A DNA stretch of 64,000 nucleotides from Allofournierella massiliensis (GTDB lineage Bacteria; Bacillota; Clostridia; Oscillospirales; Ruminococcaceae), in assembly GCF_004345265.1 (NCBI RefSeq), contig NZ_SLUM01000007.1, positions 62,001 through 126,000 on the forward strand, read 5' to 3'. Within the stretch, counting starts at the first letter, position 1; every line of letters begins with the position of its first letter. The translations under genes and the position numbers were made by a program. Below, in pieces: positions 17,398 to 26,890 of this stretch. The notes under the pieces are model-generated. The model did no database searches and was not told the origin of the DNA. It saw nothing but the letters and a program-made list of their open reading frames with translations.

Positions 17398-17757
17398 ATG
17401 AATACCCAGGATACGGGCCGTCGCGGCGAAGCTGCTGCCGCCCGTTATTACATGAACCGCGGCTACAAACTGCTGGATCACAACTATAAAACCCGTCAGG
17501 GTGAACTGGATCTGGTTCTGCAAAAGGGTGAGCTGGTGGTCATTGCGGAAGTGAAAACCCGTGCGGAAAATGCCTGGTACCGGCCGCAGGAGGCAGTAAC
17601 CCGGGCAAAGCAGCGGCGAATTTTGCTGGCTGCACAATCTTATCTGCAAACCAACGGATTGCTGGAAAAAATGATCCGATTTGACGTGGTGGAGGCACTG
17701 ACTCTGCCCCAGGGTGGTTTTGCAATACACTGCATTCGAGATGCCTTTCAGGCGTGA
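17398..17757 (+). CDS. UPF0102 (YraN) endonuclease-like protein
   Basis: A 119-residue YraN/UPF0102 protein with an Endonuclease_NS-like fold. GRRGEAAAARYYMNRGYKLL, then RQGELDLVLQ and VVIAEVKTR give the E...D...ExK pattern of restriction-like nucleases. Function is not firmly known; the family very often lies next to rnhB, as here. ATG at 17398 is two bases after the rnhB stop; a TTG at 17392 is an alternative start with weaker support. Confidence 0.9.
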   Translation: MNTQDTGRRGEAAAARYYMNRGYKLLDHNYKTRQGELDLVLQKGELVVIAEVKTRAENAWYRPQEAVTRAKQRRILLAAQSYLQTNGLLEKMIRFDVVEALTLPQGGFAIHCIRDAFQA

Positions 17758-17794
17758 GACTGCAGATCCACAGAAAAGAAAGGGGACAACTACC

Positions 17795-19261
17795 ATGCAA
17801 TTTTTCAGTACGCGGAACGCGGGCAGCCGGGTATCGGCGGCTCAGGCCATCGTTCAGGGCCTTTCTTCCGAGGGCGGTCTTTTTGTGCCGGAATCCTTCC
17901 CTCAGGCGGATCTGAAAACTGCCTGTGAGAAGAGCAGCTATGCGGAGCTGGCTGCCTATGTACTTGGTCTTGTCCTTCCCGGTTACCCGCAGGAGTTTGT
18001 GTCTGAGGCTACGGAAAAGACCTATGGTACGGCGTTTCAGGGCAAAGCGGGATATCTGCATGCGGTGAATAAGGATCTGTACTCGCTGGAGCTCTGGCAT
18101 GGCCCCACCTGTGCCTTCAAGGATTATGCACTCCAGATCATGCCGAAACTTCTGGTCAAGGGTAAGGAGCTGCTGGGACGCAGTGAGCTGACCTATATTC
18201 TGGTGGCGACCTCCGGCGATACCGGCAAGGCAGCTCTGGCCGGTTATCAGGATGTTCCCGGTGTGAAAATTGCGGTGTTTTATCCCTCTCACGGCACCAG
18301 TCAGGTGCAGCGCCTGCAGATGACCACCCAGCAGGGCGATAATGTGGCGGTGTATGCGGTGAACGGCAACTTCGACGATGCGCAGACCGGTGTGAAAAAG
18401 GTCTTTGCGGATCAGGAGCTGGGCCGACAGCTGGCCGGGCAGAATGTGTGTCTGTCCAGTGCGAATTCCATCAACTGGGGACGTCTGGCTCCTCAGATTG
18501 TGTACTACTTTGCTGCTTACCGGCAGCTTCTGGAGCAGGGACGCATTCAGATGGGTGAAGCGGTAGATTTCTGCGTGCCCACCGGTAACTTCGGTGATAT
18601 TCTGGCCGGTTATTACGCCAAACGGATGGGGCTGCCCGTAGGTCGGCTGGTTTGCGCATCCAACCGAAACAATGTGCTTACTGAGTTTTTGAAAACCGGT
18701 CATTACGATGCCCGCCGCACCTTCTACCGTACCACCTCGCCCTCCATGGATATTCTGGTTTCCTCCAATCTGGAGCGTCTGCTGTACCATGTGTGCGAGG
18801 ACACCGAAAAGGTAAGCGGATGGATGGAGCAGCTGCGTACCCAGGGCCACTATCAGGTGGATGAGCAGTGCCTGAAGAAGATTCAGGAGATCTTCTCCGC
18901 AGGCTGCACAGATGACGAGCAGGCTGCTGAGGAGATCAGCGCCATGTTCCACGGTAATCAGTATCTGTGTGATCCCCACACAGCGGTGGCTTTCCGTGTA
19001 GCGCAGGAATACAAGAATGAAATCTCTTCCGGTGCACCCATGGTGGTATTGTCCACCGCCAGCCCCTTCAAGTTCCCCGGCGATGTGCTGGAGGCTTTGG
19101 GCCAGCCGGTGCCGGAGGATGAGTTTGAGGCGATGCGGCAGCTTGCTGCACACACCAACGCCCCTGTACCGCAGGCGCTTGCATCTCTGCAGGGGCAGAA
19201 GGAACGCTTTGACCGGGTGATCGAACCGGAACAGATCCGCGAGATTGCCCAAAGCCTGTAA
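17795..19261 (+). CDS. thrC: threonine synthase
   Basis: PLP-dependent enzyme converting O-phosphohomoserine to threonine. The 488-residue protein is the long (fungal/E. coli-like) class. K109 in GPTCAFKDYALQ binds PLP, and ATSGDTGKAAL and PTGNFGDILAGY are the phosphate-binding blocks. AAAGGGG lies upstream of the ATG at 17795. No homoserine dehydrogenase or kinase is adjacent; asd is elsewhere in the window. A hairpin that can act in both directions follows. Confidence 0.96.
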   Translation: MQFFSTRNAGSRVSAAQAIVQGLSSEGGLFVPESFPQADLKTACEKSSYAELAAYVLGLVLPGYPQEFVSEATEKTYGTAFQGKAGYLHAVNKDLYSLELWHGPTCAFKDYALQIMPKLLVKGKELLGRSELTYILVATSGDTGKAALAGYQDVPGVKIAVFYPSHGTSQVQRLQMTTQQGDNVAVYAVNGNFDDAQTGVKKVFADQELGRQLAGQNVCLSSANSINWGRLAPQIVYYFAAYRQLLEQGRIQMGEAVDFCVPTGNFGDILAGYYAKRMGLPVGRLVCASNRNNVLTEFLKTGHYDARRTFYRTTSPSMDILVSSNLERLLYHVCEDTEKVSGWMEQLRTQGHYQVDEQCLKKIQEIFSAGCTDDEQAAEEISAMFHGNQYLCDPHTAVAFRVAQEYKNEISSGAPMVVLSTASPFKFPGDVLEALGQPVPEDEFEAMRQLAAHTNAPVPQALASLQGQKERFDRVIEPEQIREIAQSL

Positions 19262-19310
19262 AAAAGCAGCAGTGCCGCTTCGCATATTTGCCGAAGCAGC
19301 ACTGCTGTTT
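19261..19310. terminator. bidirectional hairpin between thrC and DUF1540 gene
   Basis: CAGCAGTGC (19267-19275) pairs with GCACTGCTG (19299-19307), with an inner CTTCG/CGAAG pairing. It is followed by TTT on + and by a six-T tract on -, so it is stronger for the minus-strand gene. Confidence 0.65.
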
Positions 19311-19334
19311 CCCGGAGCGGAAAATTCTGATCTG

Positions 19335-19493
19335 TCAGATTTCCGCAAAGGTATCACATTTGGTTTTGCCCGGGTCGTCGGAGCAACGGTTCACATGGAT
19401 GGAATCGGCGGTGCAGCAGCACGAGCCGTCATTGTGAACACAGTTGCGTACATCACAGCAGACTCCCCGAATGACAGGTTCTTTGTGTTCCAT
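19335..19493 (-). CDS. small Cys-rich DUF1540 protein
   Basis: A 52-residue protein with eight cysteines in the DUF1540 spacing: GVCCDVRNCVHNDGSCCCTA, then RC, KC and a final CDTF. The family is abundant in Clostridia and probably binds metal; its function is unknown. AAAGGAGG lies just upstream of the ATG, a strong sign that it is a real gene. It is the only minus-strand gene in the first 32 kb, sits between two plus-strand genes and is closed by the hairpin shared with thrC. Confidence 0.88.
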   Translation of the reverse strand: MEHKEPVIRGVCCDVRNCVHNDGSCCCTADSIHVNRCSDDPGKTKCDTFAEI

Positions 19494-19555
19494 TTTCAAA
19501 ACCTCCTTTGTGAGGTTATTGTTTGCCGGATCGACAGGAATATGAGGAGAAATAT

Positions 19556-20236
19556 ATGGCAATTTACACGATTGGGGATCTGCACCTGTCGCTGGGATGC
19601 GAAAAGCCCATGGATATTTTTCCGGGCTGGCAGGGCTACATGGAAAAGCTGGAGCGGCACTGGAATACTTTGGTGCGCCCGGAGGATACGGTTGTGCTGG
19701 CGGGTGATACCAGTTGGGCCATGAAGCTGGAGGATGCCGTTGCGGACTTTTCCTTTTTGCAGCGTCTGCCCGGCCAGAAGCTTCTTTTGAAGGGTAACCA
19801 TGATTACTGGTGGACGACGGTGAAAAAGATGGAACGCTTTTTGCAGGAAAACGGATTCGACAGTCTGCACATTCTGCATAACAACTCCATTCTGGTCGAG
19901 GGGTTGGCCGTTTGTGGTACTCGCAGCTGGATGTTTGATGTGGGGGAAGCCCACGACGAGAAGGTGATGAACCGGGAACTGGGCCGACTGCGCGCCAGTC
20001 TGGATGCAGCGCAGGAAGGAGCCGAACGGGTAGCATTTCTGCATTATCCGCCGGTATACCCAAATGCCAACGCCCAGCAGGTAATCGATCTGCTGAAGGA
20101 ATACAATGTAAAACGCTGCTTTTATGGACATTTGCATGGCAATGCGATCCGATTTGCAGTGCAGGGAATGGTGGATGGCATCGAATATTGCCTGATTTCA
20201 GCAGATGCACTGGCATTTTGCCCATATAAAATTTAA
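19556..20236 (+). CDS. metallophosphoesterase
   Basis: A 226-residue calcineurin-like phosphoesterase. All metal-binding blocks are present in order: GDLHLS near the N-terminus, LAGDTSWAM, KGNHDYWW, LHYPPV and YGHLHGN. Close relatives in Clostridia are annotated only as metallophosphoesterases, and the substrate is unknown. GAGGAG lies 7 bases before the ATG at 19556. The upstream intergenic region is shared with the divergent DUF1540 gene. Confidence 0.9.
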   Translation: MAIYTIGDLHLSLGCEKPMDIFPGWQGYMEKLERHWNTLVRPEDTVVLAGDTSWAMKLEDAVADFSFLQRLPGQKLLLKGNHDYWWTTVKKMERFLQENGFDSLHILHNNSILVEGLAVCGTRSWMFDVGEAHDEKVMNRELGRLRASLDAAQEGAERVAFLHYPPVYPNANAQQVIDLLKEYNVKRCFYGHLHGNAIRFAVQGMVDGIEYCLISADALAFCPYKI

Positions 20237-20244
20237 CGAAAGTA

Positions 20245-20273
20245 TGGAAATTCCATGCACAGCATGGTATAAT
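20245..20273 (+). promoter_or_regulatory. sigma-A promoter of tig
   Basis: TATAAT (20268-20273) preceded by an extended TGG; a weak -35 TGGAAA at 20245-20250 is 17 bases away. Confidence 0.6.
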
Positions 20274-20304
20274 AAATTGAATTTCTTTGTATGGAGGAAA
20301 TAAA

Positions 20305-21603
20305 ATGAATCTCGTAAAAAGTGAAAAGCTCGAAAAGAGCATGCATGAGTTACAGTTTTCGGTGGATGCCGAGGCTTTTAAGGCTGCCATTGACAAGGCG
20401 TTCAAGCGCGAAGGCAAGAAGTACAACGTGCCCGGCTTCCGCAAGGGCCACGCTCCCCGCGCTGTGATCGAAAAGATGTATGGCGCTGATATCTTCCACT
20501 ACGATGCCATCAATGATCTGTTCCCCGAGGCTTTTGAGGCTGCGGTGAAGGAAGCCGGCATCGAGCCCGTGGGCCGCCCCGAGGCCGACGTTGTTTCCCA
20601 GAGCCTGGAGGACGGCGTAGTGCTGAAGGTGGTTGTGGCTGTGAAGCCCGAGATCAAGCTGGGCCAGTACACCGGTTTAAAGGCCACCAAGAAGGTCAAT
20701 ACTGTTGAGGACGCTGATGTGGATGCCGAGCTGGCCCGCATGCAGGACCGCAACGGCCGCATCGTTACCCGCGATGGCAAGGCTGAGAATGGCGATACCG
20801 CTGATATCGACTTCGAGGGCTTTGTGGATGGCGTCGCCTTTGAGGGCGGCAAGGCCGAGCATTACAGCCTGGTTCTGGGTTCCGGCAGCTTTATCCCCGG
20901 TTTCGAGGAGCAGGTTGTTGGCCACGCTGCCGGCGAGGAGTTCGACGTGAACGTGACCTTCCCCGAGGAGTACCAGGCCAAGGAGCTGGCTGGCAAGGCT
21001 GCTGTGTTCAAGATCAAGCTGCACGAGGTAAAGACCAAGGAGCTGCCTCTGCTGGATGACGAGTTCGCCAAGGACGTGAGCGAGTTCGATACTCTGGATG
21101 AGCTGAAGGCCAACATCCGCAAGGGTATGGAGGAGCAGAACGAGAAGCAGGCTGCTCTGGCTGTGGAGAACGATCTGGTTGACCAGGTAATCGGTACCAT
21201 CGAGGGCGATATCCCCGAGGTAATGTACGAGAACCGTATGGACGAGATGGTTCGTGACTTCGAGTACCGTCTGGCTCAGCAGGGCCTGAAGCTGGATATG
21301 TACCTGCAGTACATGGGTCAGACCATGGACAGCTTCCGTGCTTCCTTCAAGGAGCAGGCTGAGAAGCAGGTTAAGATCCGTCTGGCTCTGGAGGCTGTTG
21401 CTGCCGCTGAGAACATCACTGCCAGCGACGAGGAGTACGAGAACGAGATGCAGCGCATTGCCGATCAGTACAAGATGGAGATCGACAAGGTGAAGTCTCT
21501 GGTCAATGCCGACGAGGTGAAGAAGGATCTGGCTGTGAACAAGGCCATCGACTTCATCAAGGAGAAGGCTGAGATCACCGAGGAGAAGGTTAGCAAGGAG
21601 TAA
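20305..21603 (+). CDS. tig: trigger factor (peptidyl-prolyl isomerase chaperone)
   Basis: Ribosome-bound chaperone (432 residues). The ribosome-docking signature is VPGFRKGHAPR near residue 45; the FKBP-type domain (GDTADIDFEGFVDGVAFEGG, ending in LVLGSGSFIPGFEEQ) occupies the centre and the helical arms follow. GGAGGA precedes the ATG at 20305. It begins the proteostasis block tig-clpP-clpX-lon. Codon use is strongly biased, as expected for a highly expressed protein. Confidence 0.98.
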   Translation: MNLVKSEKLEKSMHELQFSVDAEAFKAAIDKAFKREGKKYNVPGFRKGHAPRAVIEKMYGADIFHYDAINDLFPEAFEAAVKEAGIEPVGRPEADVVSQSLEDGVVLKVVVAVKPEIKLGQYTGLKATKKVNTVEDADVDAELARMQDRNGRIVTRDGKAENGDTADIDFEGFVDGVAFEGGKAEHYSLVLGSGSFIPGFEEQVVGHAAGEEFDVNVTFPEEYQAKELAGKAAVFKIKLHEVKTKELPLLDDEFAKDVSEFDTLDELKANIRKGMEEQNEKQAALAVENDLVDQVIGTIEGDIPEVMYENRMDEMVRDFEYRLAQQGLKLDMYLQYMGQTMDSFRASFKEQAEKQVKIRLALEAVAAAENITASDEEYENEMQRIADQYKMEIDKVKSLVNADEVKKDLAVNKAIDFIKEKAEITEEKVSKE

Positions 21604-21643
21604 TTCCTGCAGAATCTTTCCCCTTACATAAGCGGAATCAATC

Positions 21644-21684
21644 TGACCGATACGCGCAATGTGACTGCTCGTATCGGTCATTTT
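21644..21684 (+). terminator. hairpin between tig and clpP
   Basis: TGACCGATACG (21644-21654) pairs perfectly with CGTATCGGTCA (21670-21680), followed by TTTT. Probably a partial terminator, since no clear clpP promoter follows. Confidence 0.65.
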
Positions 21685-21721
21685 GCAGGCGCTTGATTTT
21701 ATCAACAGGAGGCGACGAATC

Positions 21722-22306
21722 ATGAGTTTGGTTCCTTACGTCATTGAACAAACCGCTCGAGGTGAGCGTTCTTACGACATTTTTTCCCGTTTGCTGAACG
21801 ACCGCATCATTATGCTGTGCGATGAGGTAAACGACACCACCGCCAGTCTGGTTGTGGCTCAGCTGCTGTATCTGGAAGGCCAGGATCCGGACAAAGATAT
21901 CAGCCTGTACATCAACAGCCCCGGTGGCTCCATCAGTGCAGGTATGGCCATCCATGATACGATGAAATACATCAAGTGTGATGTTTCCACCATCTGCATG
22001 GGTATGGCTGCCTCCATGGGCGCGTTTTTGCTGGCCAGTGGCACCAAGGGCAAGCGCCTGGCTCTGCCCAATGCCGAGATCATGATCCATCAGCCGCTGA
22101 TGAGCGGTCTGCAGGGTCAGACTACTGACATTAAGATCCACGCGGATCATCTGGTGCGCACTCGTGAGCGTATGAACCGTATGCTTAGCGAATACACCGG
22201 CCAGCCTTATGAGACCATTGTGGCGGATACCGAACGCGACAACTTCCTGTCTGCGCAGCAGGCTGCAGATTATGGCCTGATCGACGCAGTGATCACTCAT
22301 CGATAA
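21722..22306 (+). CDS. clpP: ATP-dependent Clp protease proteolytic subunit
   Basis: ClpP (194 residues) forms the barrel-shaped serine peptidase that works with ClpX. The catalytic serine S98 is in [12 protein letters not shown] and H123 in EIMIHQP; the catalytic Asp lies in the C-terminal third. AGGAGG lies 9 bases upstream of the ATG, directly after a small TTGAT/ATCAA inverted repeat (21693-21705). The gene is followed after 15 bases by clpX. Confidence 0.98.
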   Translation: MSLVPYVIEQTARGERSYDIFSRLLNDRIIMLCDEVNDTTASLVVAQLLYLEGQDPDKDISLYINSPGGSISAGMAIHDTMKYIKCDVSTICMGMAASMGAFLLASGTKGKRLALPNAEIMIHQPLMSGLQGQTTDIKIHADHLVRTRERMNRMLSEYTGQPYETIVADTERDNFLSAQQAADYGLIDAVITHR

Positions 22307-22321
22307 AGGAAAGCTGATTGT

Positions 22322-23647
22322 ATGGCAAATATCAACTCCGGAAAAGATAAGGAAAAAACACTCCATTGCAGTTTCTGCGGCAAAAGCCAGGACGAAGTGG
22401 AGCGCATGATCATTGGCCCGGGCGTAAACATCTGTAATGAGTGCATCACCCTGTGCCACTCGCTGCTGGATGAAGAAGGCGTGCCGGAGCCGCCGCGTCA
22501 GCAGCAGCCGACTGCCAAGCCCCGGGGCGGTGCAAGCCGCCCGGCTGCCACGGAATCCATCAATATTCTGACTCCTGCCGAAATCAAGGCAGGCCTGGAT
22601 CAGTATGTGATTGGTCAGGATGATGCAAAGCGCGTGTTGGCGGTTTCGGTTTACAACCACTACAAGCGCATTCTCAGTGGCGACGATAAGGACGTGGAGC
22701 TGCAGAAGAGCAATGTTCTGCTGCTTGGTCCTTCCGGCGTGGGTAAAACTCTGCTGGCGCAAACCCTGGCCAAGATGCTGGGCGTTCCCTTTGCAATTGC
22801 GGATGCTACCACTTTGACTGAGGCTGGCTATGTGGGTGAGGATGTGGAGAACATCCTTCTGAAGCTGATTCAGGCTGCGGATTTCGATATCCAGAAGGCG
22901 GAGATCGGCATCATTTACATCGACGAGATCGATAAGATCACCCGCAAGAGCGAAAACCCCTCTATTACCCGCGATGTGGGTGGCGAGGGCGTACAGCAGG
23001 CCCTGCTGAAAATTCTGGAAGGTACTGTGAGTAACGTTCCTCCTCAGGGTGGCCGTAAGCATCCTCAGCAGGAGTTCATTCAGATCAATACCAAGAACAT
23101 TCTGTTCATCTGCGGCGGTGCCTTCGATGGCCTGGAGAAATATATCCAGCGCCGTACCGAGACTTCGGTTCTGGGCTTCGGCGGTCAGCTGAAGAGCAGT
23201 GAGGAGAAGGAGCGGGAGGCCCTGCTGCGCAAGGTAGAACCTCATGACCTGGTTAAGTTCGGCCTGATTCCCGAGCTGATTGGTCGTATTCCCGTGATTA
23301 CCGTTCTGGAAGCACTGGATGAGGAAGCTCTGGTACGGGTTCTGAAAGAGCCCAAGAACAGCATCGTGAAGCAGTATCAGGCACTGTTCAAGATGGACAA
23401 TGTGGATCTGGACTTTACCGATGACGCTCTGCGTATGGTGGCCCGCAAGACCATTGAGCGTAAGAGCGGTGCACGCGGTCTGCGCAGCGTGATGGAAAAC
23501 ATGCTGATTCCCATCATGTACGAGATTCCCAGCGATCCCACCATTATCCGGGTGACGATTACCGAGGATACGGTGAACGGCGGCAAGCCGGAGCTGGAAT
23601 ACGGTGCGGTGCGTAAACGTTACAAAAATAATATGCCGATCCTGTGA
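22322..23647 (+). CDS. clpX: ATP-dependent Clp protease ATP-binding subunit ClpX
   Basis: AAA+ unfoldase (441 residues) that feeds substrates to ClpP. The N-terminal C4 zinc domain ([15 protein letters not shown], then CNECITLC) is followed by an AAA+ module with Walker [16 protein letters not shown], Walker [11 protein letters not shown] and the RIPVITVLE/sensor region. Length is normal. It is co-transcribed with clpP and ends with a hairpin before the lon promoter. Confidence 0.98.
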   Translation: MANINSGKDKEKTLHCSFCGKSQDEVERMIIGPGVNICNECITLCHSLLDEEGVPEPPRQQQPTAKPRGGASRPAATESINILTPAEIKAGLDQYVIGQDDAKRVLAVSVYNHYKRILSGDDKDVELQKSNVLLLGPSGVGKTLLAQTLAKMLGVPFAIADATTLTEAGYVGEDVENILLKLIQAADFDIQKAEIGIIYIDEIDKITRKSENPSITRDVGGEGVQQALLKILEGTVSNVPPQGGRKHPQQEFIQINTKNILFICGGAFDGLEKYIQRRTETSVLGFGGQLKSSEEKEREALLRKVEPHDLVKFGLIPELIGRIPVITVLEALDEEALVRVLKEPKNSIVKQYQALFKMDNVDLDFTDDALRMVARKTIERKSGARGLRSVMENMLIPIMYEIPSDPTIIRVTITEDTVNGGKPELEYGAVRKRYKNNMPIL

Positions 23648-23659
23648 TCGACTGAAATG

Positions 23660-23697
23660 CCAAAAGGGGTTCTCTGTTTTCAAGAGGGCCCCTTTGG
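23660..23697 (+). terminator. hairpin after clpX
   Basis: CCAAAAGGGG pairs with CCCCTTTGG, with an inner CTCT/AGAG pairing. There is no T tract, so confidence as a terminator is moderate. Confidence 0.45.
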
Positions 23698-23731
23698 TGC
23701 ATTCATCCCCCGGATGTTCACAGGGGATTAC

Positions 23732-23760
23732 TTGAATTAACTCTACTTTTTGTGTATAAT
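23732..23760 (+). promoter_or_regulatory. sigma-A promoter of lon
   Basis: TTGAAT (23732-23737), 17-base spacer ending in TGTG, TATAAT (23755-23760). Confidence 0.8.
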
Positions 23761-23787
23761 ATAAAGTCAAATACACTATATTGATCC

Positions 23788-23806
23788 GTCTCTTTTTTAA
23801 AGAGAC
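23788..23806 (+). promoter_or_regulatory. inverted repeat in the lon leader next to the ribosome site
   Basis: GTCTCTTT (23788-23795) and AAAGAGAC (23799-23806) form a perfect 8-bp palindrome with a 3-base centre, ending 3 bases before AGGAGG. It is downstream of the promoter, so it could be an operator or an mRNA hairpin affecting translation. It does not match CIRCE or the CtsR heptad repeat. Confidence 0.6.
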
Positions 23807-23824
23807 AACAGGAGGTTCCTGGAT

Positions 23825-26266
23825 ATGTCTGAGCGTGTGAAGATAAAAGTGGAGCATAATGTGGAGCGCCTGCCCGCCATTGCGCTGCGCGGATTGGTGC
23901 TGTTTCCTAATAATGTTGTACATTTTGAAGTAGGCCGTGCAAAAAGCATTGCAGCCATTGAGTGGGCTATGGCCAACAGCAGCCCGATTTTTCTGATTGC
24001 CCAACGGGATATGGAAACGGAAGATCCCACTACGGATGACCTGTACAAACATGGTGTGGTAGCGGAAATCAAGCAGATTCTGCGAGTATCCGACGAGCTG
24101 GTCAAGGTGTTGGTGGAAGGCAAGAGCCGGGCACGCCTGCTTGCAGTGGAAAGCAACGAGCAGATGATGGTAGCTTCCATCAAGCCGGCGCCCGTACGAG
24201 GCGTAAAGGCGGAGAAAAGTGTGGAGGCTGAAGCGCTGGTTCGCAGTCTGAAGGGTCTGTTTGAGGAGTACCTCACCCTGAACAGCCGCTTGTCCAAGGA
24301 TGTGGTCTATAATATTGTAACCAACAACGATCCGGTATTTTTAAGCGAATATATTCCGGCCAATCTGCTGTTCAAATACCAGGATAAGCAGGCGATTCTG
24401 GACGAAGGCACCCTGATGGGGCGTTTGCAGAAGCTGGTAGATCTGCTTAAGCGGGAGAATCAGGTTCTGGCCATTGAGCAGGACATCCACGAGCGTGTGA
24501 ATGACCAGATGGACAAAAACCAGCGGGATTACTATCTGCGTGAGCAGATGCGAGTGATTGCGCAGGAGCTGGATGAAGAGGAGGATACCCGCTTTGAGGC
24601 GGATCGCTATCGCCAGCAGATGGAAGCGCTGAACCTGCCTCAGGAAGCAGTGGAGAAGCTGGACAAGGAGATTGACCGGCTGAGCCGTATGCCCGGTAAC
24701 AGCCAGGAAGCGGCGGTAATTCGCACCTATCTGGATACCTGCCTGGGTCTGCCCTGGGGCCAGTACACAGTGGACGATCTGGATATCCGCCGGGCTGAGA
24801 ATATTCTCAATAAGGAGCATTATGGTCTGAAGAAGGTCAAGGACCGCATTCTGGAGATTCTGGCAGTGCGTAAGCTCAATCCGGAACTGAAGGGGCAGAT
24901 CATCTGTCTGGTAGGCCCTCCGGGTGTGGGTAAGACCTCCATCGCCCGTTCCATTGCCACCTGCATCGGGCGCAAATACGCCCGGATGAGCCTGGGCGGC
25001 GTACGGGACGAAGCGGAGATTCGTGGCCACAGAAGAACCTACATTGGGGCAATGCCCGGCAAGATCATCAGCGCCATCAATACAGCCAAAAGCATGAATC
25101 CGCTGCTGCTGCTGGACGAGATCGACAAGCTGGCCAGTGATTTCCGGGGCGATCCCGCAGCGGCATTGCTGGAGGCCCTGGATCCGGAACAGAACAAGAC
25201 CTTCCGCGATCATTATCTGGATATTCCCTTTGATCTGAGTCAGGTTCTGTTCATCACCACTGCGAACAATCTGGATACCATTCCGGCCCCTCTTCTGGAC
25301 CGTATGGATGTGATTGAGCTGCCCAGCTATACCCGCGTGGAAAAGTTCAACATCGCCAAGCGGCATCTGCTGCCCAAACAGCTGAAGAGCAATGGGATGG
25401 AGGGAATGGTCACCATCACCAACAGCGGCCTGTATGGTCTGATTGATGGTTATACCCGCGAGGCAGGTGTGCGGCGTCTGGAGCGCCGGATCGCAGAGGT
25501 ATTGCGTAAGTGTGCCCGTCAGATTGCCAGCGGTGAAGCGGAAAAGATTTCGATTGGCGCCGCAGATCTGGAAGGTCTGCTCGGACCCCGCCGGGTAAAA
25601 CCGGATTTCTATAACCGAACTAACGCGGTGGGCATTGCCAACGGTTTGGCCTGGACCAGTGTGGGCGGTGAGATTCTGCCCATTGAGGTACTGGTTATTC
25701 CGGATGGAACCGGGAAAATTGAATTGACCGGTTCTCTGGGCGATGTAATGAAGGAAAGCGCCAAGCTGGCGGTAAGCTATGTACGGGTGCACGGTGCCGA
25801 GTATCACATTGACCCGGCGGTTCTCAAAAAAGCGGATATTCACATCCATGCGCCGGAGGGAGCAGTTCCCAAGGACGGACCTTCCGCTGGTGTTACGCTC
25901 ACCACTGCGCTGGTTTCCTGTCTGTCCGGTATGGCAGTGCGGGCTGATGTGGCAATGACCGGAGAGATTACTCTCCATGGCAATGTGCTGCCCATTGGAG
26001 GGCTGAAGGAAAAGAGCATGGCTGCTTATCGGGAAGGAATCAAGACGGTTCTGATTCCCAAGGATAATGTGAGCGATCTGTTTGAAGTGGATGATGAAGT
26101 GAAGAAAGCGGTTGAGTTCCTGCCCATGAGCAATCTGGAGCAGGTGCTGAAAGCTGCTTTGGTGTGGCCGAAGGCTTCGGAAAAAAAGAGCCGTTCGAAA
26201 AAAGCGGCGGCACCCATTGCAGGCGGGGATCGAAAGGATCCGCTGGAAAATGTGGTGCAGCAGTAA
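23825..26266 (+). CDS. lon: ATP-dependent protease Lon
   Basis: LonA-type protease (813 residues): N-terminal LAN substrate-binding domain, coiled coil, AAA+ domain with Walker [10 protein letters not shown] and Walker [13 protein letters not shown], and a C-terminal serine-lysine peptidase domain with the catalytic serine in [10 protein letters not shown] and lysine in the following KEK region. A basic, Lys/Ser/Ala-rich tail follows the peptidase domain. AGGAGG is 9 bases upstream of the ATG. The order clpX-lon-engB is as in Bacillus. Confidence 0.98.
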   Translation: MSERVKIKVEHNVERLPAIALRGLVLFPNNVVHFEVGRAKSIAAIEWAMANSSPIFLIAQRDMETEDPTTDDLYKHGVVAEIKQILRVSDELVKVLVEGKSRARLLAVESNEQMMVASIKPAPVRGVKAEKSVEAEALVRSLKGLFEEYLTLNSRLSKDVVYNIVTNNDPVFLSEYIPANLLFKYQDKQAILDEGTLMGRLQKLVDLLKRENQVLAIEQDIHERVNDQMDKNQRDYYLREQMRVIAQELDEEEDTRFEADRYRQQMEALNLPQEAVEKLDKEIDRLSRMPGNSQEAAVIRTYLDTCLGLPWGQYTVDDLDIRRAENILNKEHYGLKKVKDRILEILAVRKLNPELKGQIICLVGPPGVGKTSIARSIATCIGRKYARMSLGGVRDEAEIRGHRRTYIGAMPGKIISAINTAKSMNPLLLLDEIDKLASDFRGDPAAALLEALDPEQNKTFRDHYLDIPFDLSQVLFITTANNLDTIPAPLLDRMDVIELPSYTRVEKFNIAKRHLLPKQLKSNGMEGMVTITNSGLYGLIDGYTREAGVRRLERRIAEVLRKCARQIASGEAEKISIGAADLEGLLGPRRVKPDFYNRTNAVGIANGLAWTSVGGEILPIEVLVIPDGTGKIELTGSLGDVMKESAKLAVSYVRVHGAEYHIDPAVLKKADIHIHAPEGAVPKDGPSAGVTLTTALVSCLSGMAVRADVAMTGEITLHGNVLPIGGLKEKSMAAYREGIKTVLIPKDNVSDLFEVDDEVKKAVEFLPMSNLEQVLKAALVWPKASEKKSRSKKAAAPIAGGDRKDPLENVVQQ

Positions 26267-26281
26267 GGAGAGAATGTGCAA

Positions 26282-26890
26282 ATGCTGAATTACAACAAGG
26301 CGGATTTTCAGGCGTCCTATGGTTTATCCAGCCAGCTGCCAGACAGTGATCGGCCGGAGTTTGTGTTTTCCGGCCGATCCAATGTGGGAAAATCCAGCCT
26401 GATCAATAAGCTGTGCAACCGGAAGAATCTGGCGCGGGTGAGTGCTACCCCGGGCAAAACCGCCACCATCAATTTCTACACGGTGGATAATGCCTATTTT
26501 GTGGATTTGCCGGGGTATGGATATGCCAAGGTATCCAATGCCGATCGCCGTCGTTGGGATGAACTGATTAACAGCTACTTTGATGCAGAGCGTAACCGCA
26601 TGCTGCTTGTACAGCTGCTGGACAGCCGCCATATGCCTTCCGCAGATGATATGCAGATGCTGGAGTACCTGCAATATCGCCAGATTCCCTTTGTGGTGGC
26701 TCTCACCAAGGCGGATAAGCTGAAGAAAAGTGAGATCGAGCCCACAAAGCAGCGGTTTGCGGAGCTTTGTGAAGGATATGGATGCAGTGCTGTTATCCTG
26801 ACCAGCAGTGAGAAGGGAACCGGCATTCCGGAGTTGCAGGCTCTGTTTGAGCAATGCCTTCAGCAGGGGGAAACAGCGGATGGCGTATAA
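26282..26890 (+). CDS. engB: ribosome biogenesis GTPase EngB (YsxC/YihA)
   Basis: Small GTPase (about 202 residues) for 50S assembly. G1 is GRSNVGKSSL (residues 31-40), G2 includes TPGKTATINF, G3 is DLPGYGYA and G4 is TKADK. ATG at 26282 is 11 bases after GGAG; a GTG at 26276 two codons earlier is also possible. It lies 15 bases after lon, as ysxC follows lonA in Bacillus, and overlaps the methyltransferase gene by 11 bases. Confidence 0.96.
   Translation: MLNYNKADFQASYGLSSQLPDSDRPEFVFSGRSNVGKSSLINKLCNRKNLARVSATPGKTATINFYTVDNAYFVDLPGYGYAKVSNADRRRWDELINSYFDAERNRMLLVQLLDSRHMPSADDMQMLEYLQYRQIPFVVALTKADKLKKSEIEPTKQRFAELCEGYGCSAVILTSSEKGTGIPELQALFEQCLQQGETADGV

Noticed and set aside
17540-19357. 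Long minus-strand open frame (about 600 codons) opposite thrC
   Set aside because: Its product resembles nothing and has low-complexity runs; thrC on the plus strand is a full, recognisable enzyme with a ribosome site. It is a codon-bias shadow.
23690-23824. CIRCE or CtsR heat-shock operator before lon
   Set aside because: The palindrome GTCTCTTT/AAAGAGAC does not resemble TTAGCACTC-type CIRCE or the GGTCAAA-type CtsR repeat.
21638-26281. Very long minus-strand open frames opposite clpP, clpX and lon
   Set aside because: They cross several real genes and an intergenic region, and carry no domains; produced by codon use of the real genes.
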